Source: Pseudomonas tritici (GTDB taxonomy: Bacteria > Pseudomonadota > Gammaproteobacteria > Pseudomonadales > Pseudomonadaceae). Taken from it: a DNA stretch of 64,000 nucleotides. Made by a program: the position numbers and the translations under genes. A model generated the notes under the pieces. That model made no database searches. It was not told the DNA's origin and saw only the letters and a list, made by a program, of their open reading frames with translations. The stretch spans positions 2,480,001 through 2,544,000 of the forward strand of contig NZ_CP077084.1 in assembly GCF_014268275.3 (NCBI RefSeq). Reading direction: 5' to 3'. Positions 62,845 through 64,000 of this stretch are shown here, one piece after another (position 1 is the first letter of the stretch; every line of letters begins with the position of its first letter).

Positions 62845-63993
62845 TTATGCCGTGCGAGGCCATTGGCTCGGGAAGTAATCCAGCGCCGAGTCGCGCAGGC
62901 CTTGCATGTAGGCAACGCTCCAGTGCAGGACTTCTTCGATATAGGGCACTTTCAGTTCAAACCGCCTGGCCATTTCCACCAGCAACACCAGCCCATAGGC
63001 GACGTCTTCGTTGAACGCGCGGCTCTCACGCTCGATCACATACCCGGCGCGGTTATCGCCGGCCGGCACCATGGGGGCGAGGATGTCGTTGTAGGCCTGG
63101 TTGGTGCGCAGAATCGACAACATGCTGCTCTGGTCGCGAATCTGATCGCCGTACGCCTCGACGATTTCCTGTTTCAAGGATTTGACGGACGACAGATCGA
63201 CGCCCATGCGCTCACTGATGACCGCGCACAGTTCCTGGCTTTCCTGATCCATGCGTTCCAGGAAGTAAGCGCCCAGTTCGGGGCACTCCGTCCACCAGCA
63301 CAGGCGCTGCGGAAAGATCTTGCGGTGCCATTGGCCGTAGGGGCCGATCAACCCGTAGATCACCGAGCTGTGCATGATCGGGTTGCCGGGCGTCAGGGTG
63401 ATTTCCAGGTAGTGATCGAGCAGCGTGACGCAAGGGCCGTAGAGCCGTTTGAGGATGTCGTGCAGGTGCTGGCGCGACGCCTGGGATTCTCGCGAATGGG
63501 TCGCGACATACAACTGGCTTTTGCCGCCGCCCATTTTTATCGACCGGCCGGGTTTGAGTTCGAAGGCGGTATGAGGCACGTCCTTCATGCCCCATATCAC
63601 CAGGTTCGGGTGATTTGCCAGTGTGGCCTCGGCCAGCCAGTCGAACCCGCAGAAGCCCGGAATCGCCCCGATGTACACCGGTTTACTCGTGCTCAGTTGC
63701 GGCGCGATGGCTTGCAGGATTTTGGCGCGGGCATGGGCTGGCACCGTGATGATGACGATATCGGCGTCTTCGACGGCGGGCCTGGCCTCGGCGGTCACCC
63801 GGTCCAGCCGGGCGGTCAGCGTGGATCCGTCCGGCAGCACAGCCTGGAGCGGCACCTGCCGGGCGTGGTGGTCGATGACGTCCAGATTGCTGGTCAGCAG
63901 CGCAACCTGGACGTCGGGCAGTTGTTTGAACAGGATGGCGTTGAGATGACCGGTCCGGCCACCGCCGCAAATGGCGACTTTCAGCGGTTTCAT
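62845..63993 (-). CDS. Opine (octopine/nopaline) dehydrogenase-family enzyme
   Basis: A 382-residue NAD(P)H-dependent enzyme expected to join an amine to a 2-oxo acid by reductive condensation. The N-terminal Rossmann motif is VAICGGGRTGHLNA. The C-terminal octopine-dehydrogenase domain carries TPGNPIMHSSVIYG, with the catalytic histidine, and DQIRDQSSMLSILRTNQAY. CntM, the last enzyme of staphylopine/pseudopaline synthesis, belongs to the same broad superfamily. No nicotianamine synthase-like CntL is visible in the window. It lies 37 nt upstream of the NIS synthetase gene. Its ATG is 7 nt from the window end, so its promoter and earlier genes are not seen. Confidence 0.88.
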   Translation of the reverse strand: MKPLKVAICGGGRTGHLNAILFKQLPDVQVALLTSNLDVIDHHARQVPLQAVLPDGSTLTARLDRVTAEARPAVEDADIVIITVPAHARAKILQAIAPQLSTSKPVYIGAIPGFCGFDWLAEATLANHPNLVIWGMKDVPHTAFELKPGRSIKMGGGKSQLYVATHSRESQASRQHLHDILKRLYGPCVTLLDHYLEITLTPGNPIMHSSVIYGLIGPYGQWHRKIFPQRLCWWTECPELGAYFLERMDQESQELCAVISERMGVDLSSVKSLKQEIVEAYGDQIRDQSSMLSILRTNQAYNDILAPMVPAGDNRAGYVIERESRAFNEDVAYGLVLLVEMARRFELKVPYIEEVLHWSVAYMQGLRDSALDYFPSQWPRTA

Positions 63994-64000
63994 GAGGCGT

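Noticed and set aside
62845..63993. Calling the locus a pseudopaline (Cnt) cluster
   Set aside because: No CntL-like nicotianamine synthase is visible, and an NIS synthetase, not found in Cnt loci, is present.

Overview
This window looks like chromosome of a fluorescent Pseudomonas of the P. fluorescens group. The evidence is GC-rich coding sequence, a TTG-started gacA followed by uvrC, pgsA and tRNA-Gly, fluorescens-type REP palindromes (arms resembling GTGGGAGCTGGC), a DUF1652-type small protein and a FecI/FecR/TonB iron cluster. No rRNA, CRISPR array, IS element or integrase was found.

Layout. Positions 0.2-8.2 kb hold housekeeping and metabolic genes: a Sir2 deacetylase, a CBS-pair protein, topoisomerase III, an MHS-type transporter beside a GMC oxidoreductase, and a divergent LysR regulator. 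Positions 8.3-13.6 kb hold a HEAT-repeat DNA alkylation repair protein, a PuuA-like glutamine synthetase with an XRE-cupin regulator and palindromic operators, an NTF2-like protein, an RcnB-like protein and an MFS exporter. Positions 13.7-16.4 kb hold a PAS-LuxR regulator divergent from a helical membrane protein. Positions 16.5-20.6 kb hold a visibly AT-richer three-gene operon: an amino-acid 2-monooxygenase-like flavoprotein, a nitrilase-family amidase and an internally duplicated membrane protein. Positions 20.9-25.8 kb hold an FKBP isomerase, a GNAT enzyme, and mgtA-mgtC behind a structured leader whose last hairpin covers the mgtA ribosome-binding site. Positions 26.1-30.9 kb hold a BvgA/BvgS-like pair and a degenerate receiver protein. 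Positions 30.9-33.5 kb hold an aldo/keto reductase and a DAHP synthase preceded by an undisguised attenuator: a 44-residue leader peptide ending CFYFGYWFSHWRA, then a strong terminator. Positions 33.6-38.6 kb hold a nitrilase, a GNAT enzyme, an XRE regulator, gacA, uvrC, pgsA and tRNA-Gly.

The most interesting part is 38.6-51.0 kb. The last 22 nt at the 3' end of tRNA-Gly recur 12.3 kb downstream with one mismatch, which marks a genomic island. Its cargo is a compact four-gene operon plus a separate TIR-domain gene. The operon encodes a Clp/Hsp100-like AAA+ ATPase, a small radical-SAM activase-like protein, a 2103-residue protein (zinc ribbons, pseudokinase, SF1 helicase and MTES_1575-type nuclease) and a coiled-coil protein. 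I read this as a candidate anti-phage or mobile-DNA conflict system. Its exact gene combination does not match a named defence system I can recall.

Positions 51.4-64.0 kb hold an iron-acquisition locus, all on the minus strand. It encodes an opine dehydrogenase, an IucA/IucC-type NIS synthetase, an MFS exporter and a PLP-dependent class-V enzyme. These are followed by FecI sigma factor (with a Fur-box-like site), FecR, a TonB receptor with a signalling domain, and a binding-protein-dependent FecCD-type ABC importer. Together they suggest synthesis, export, sensing and uptake of a carboxylate siderophore with an opine-type element. The cluster is cut by the right edge of the window.
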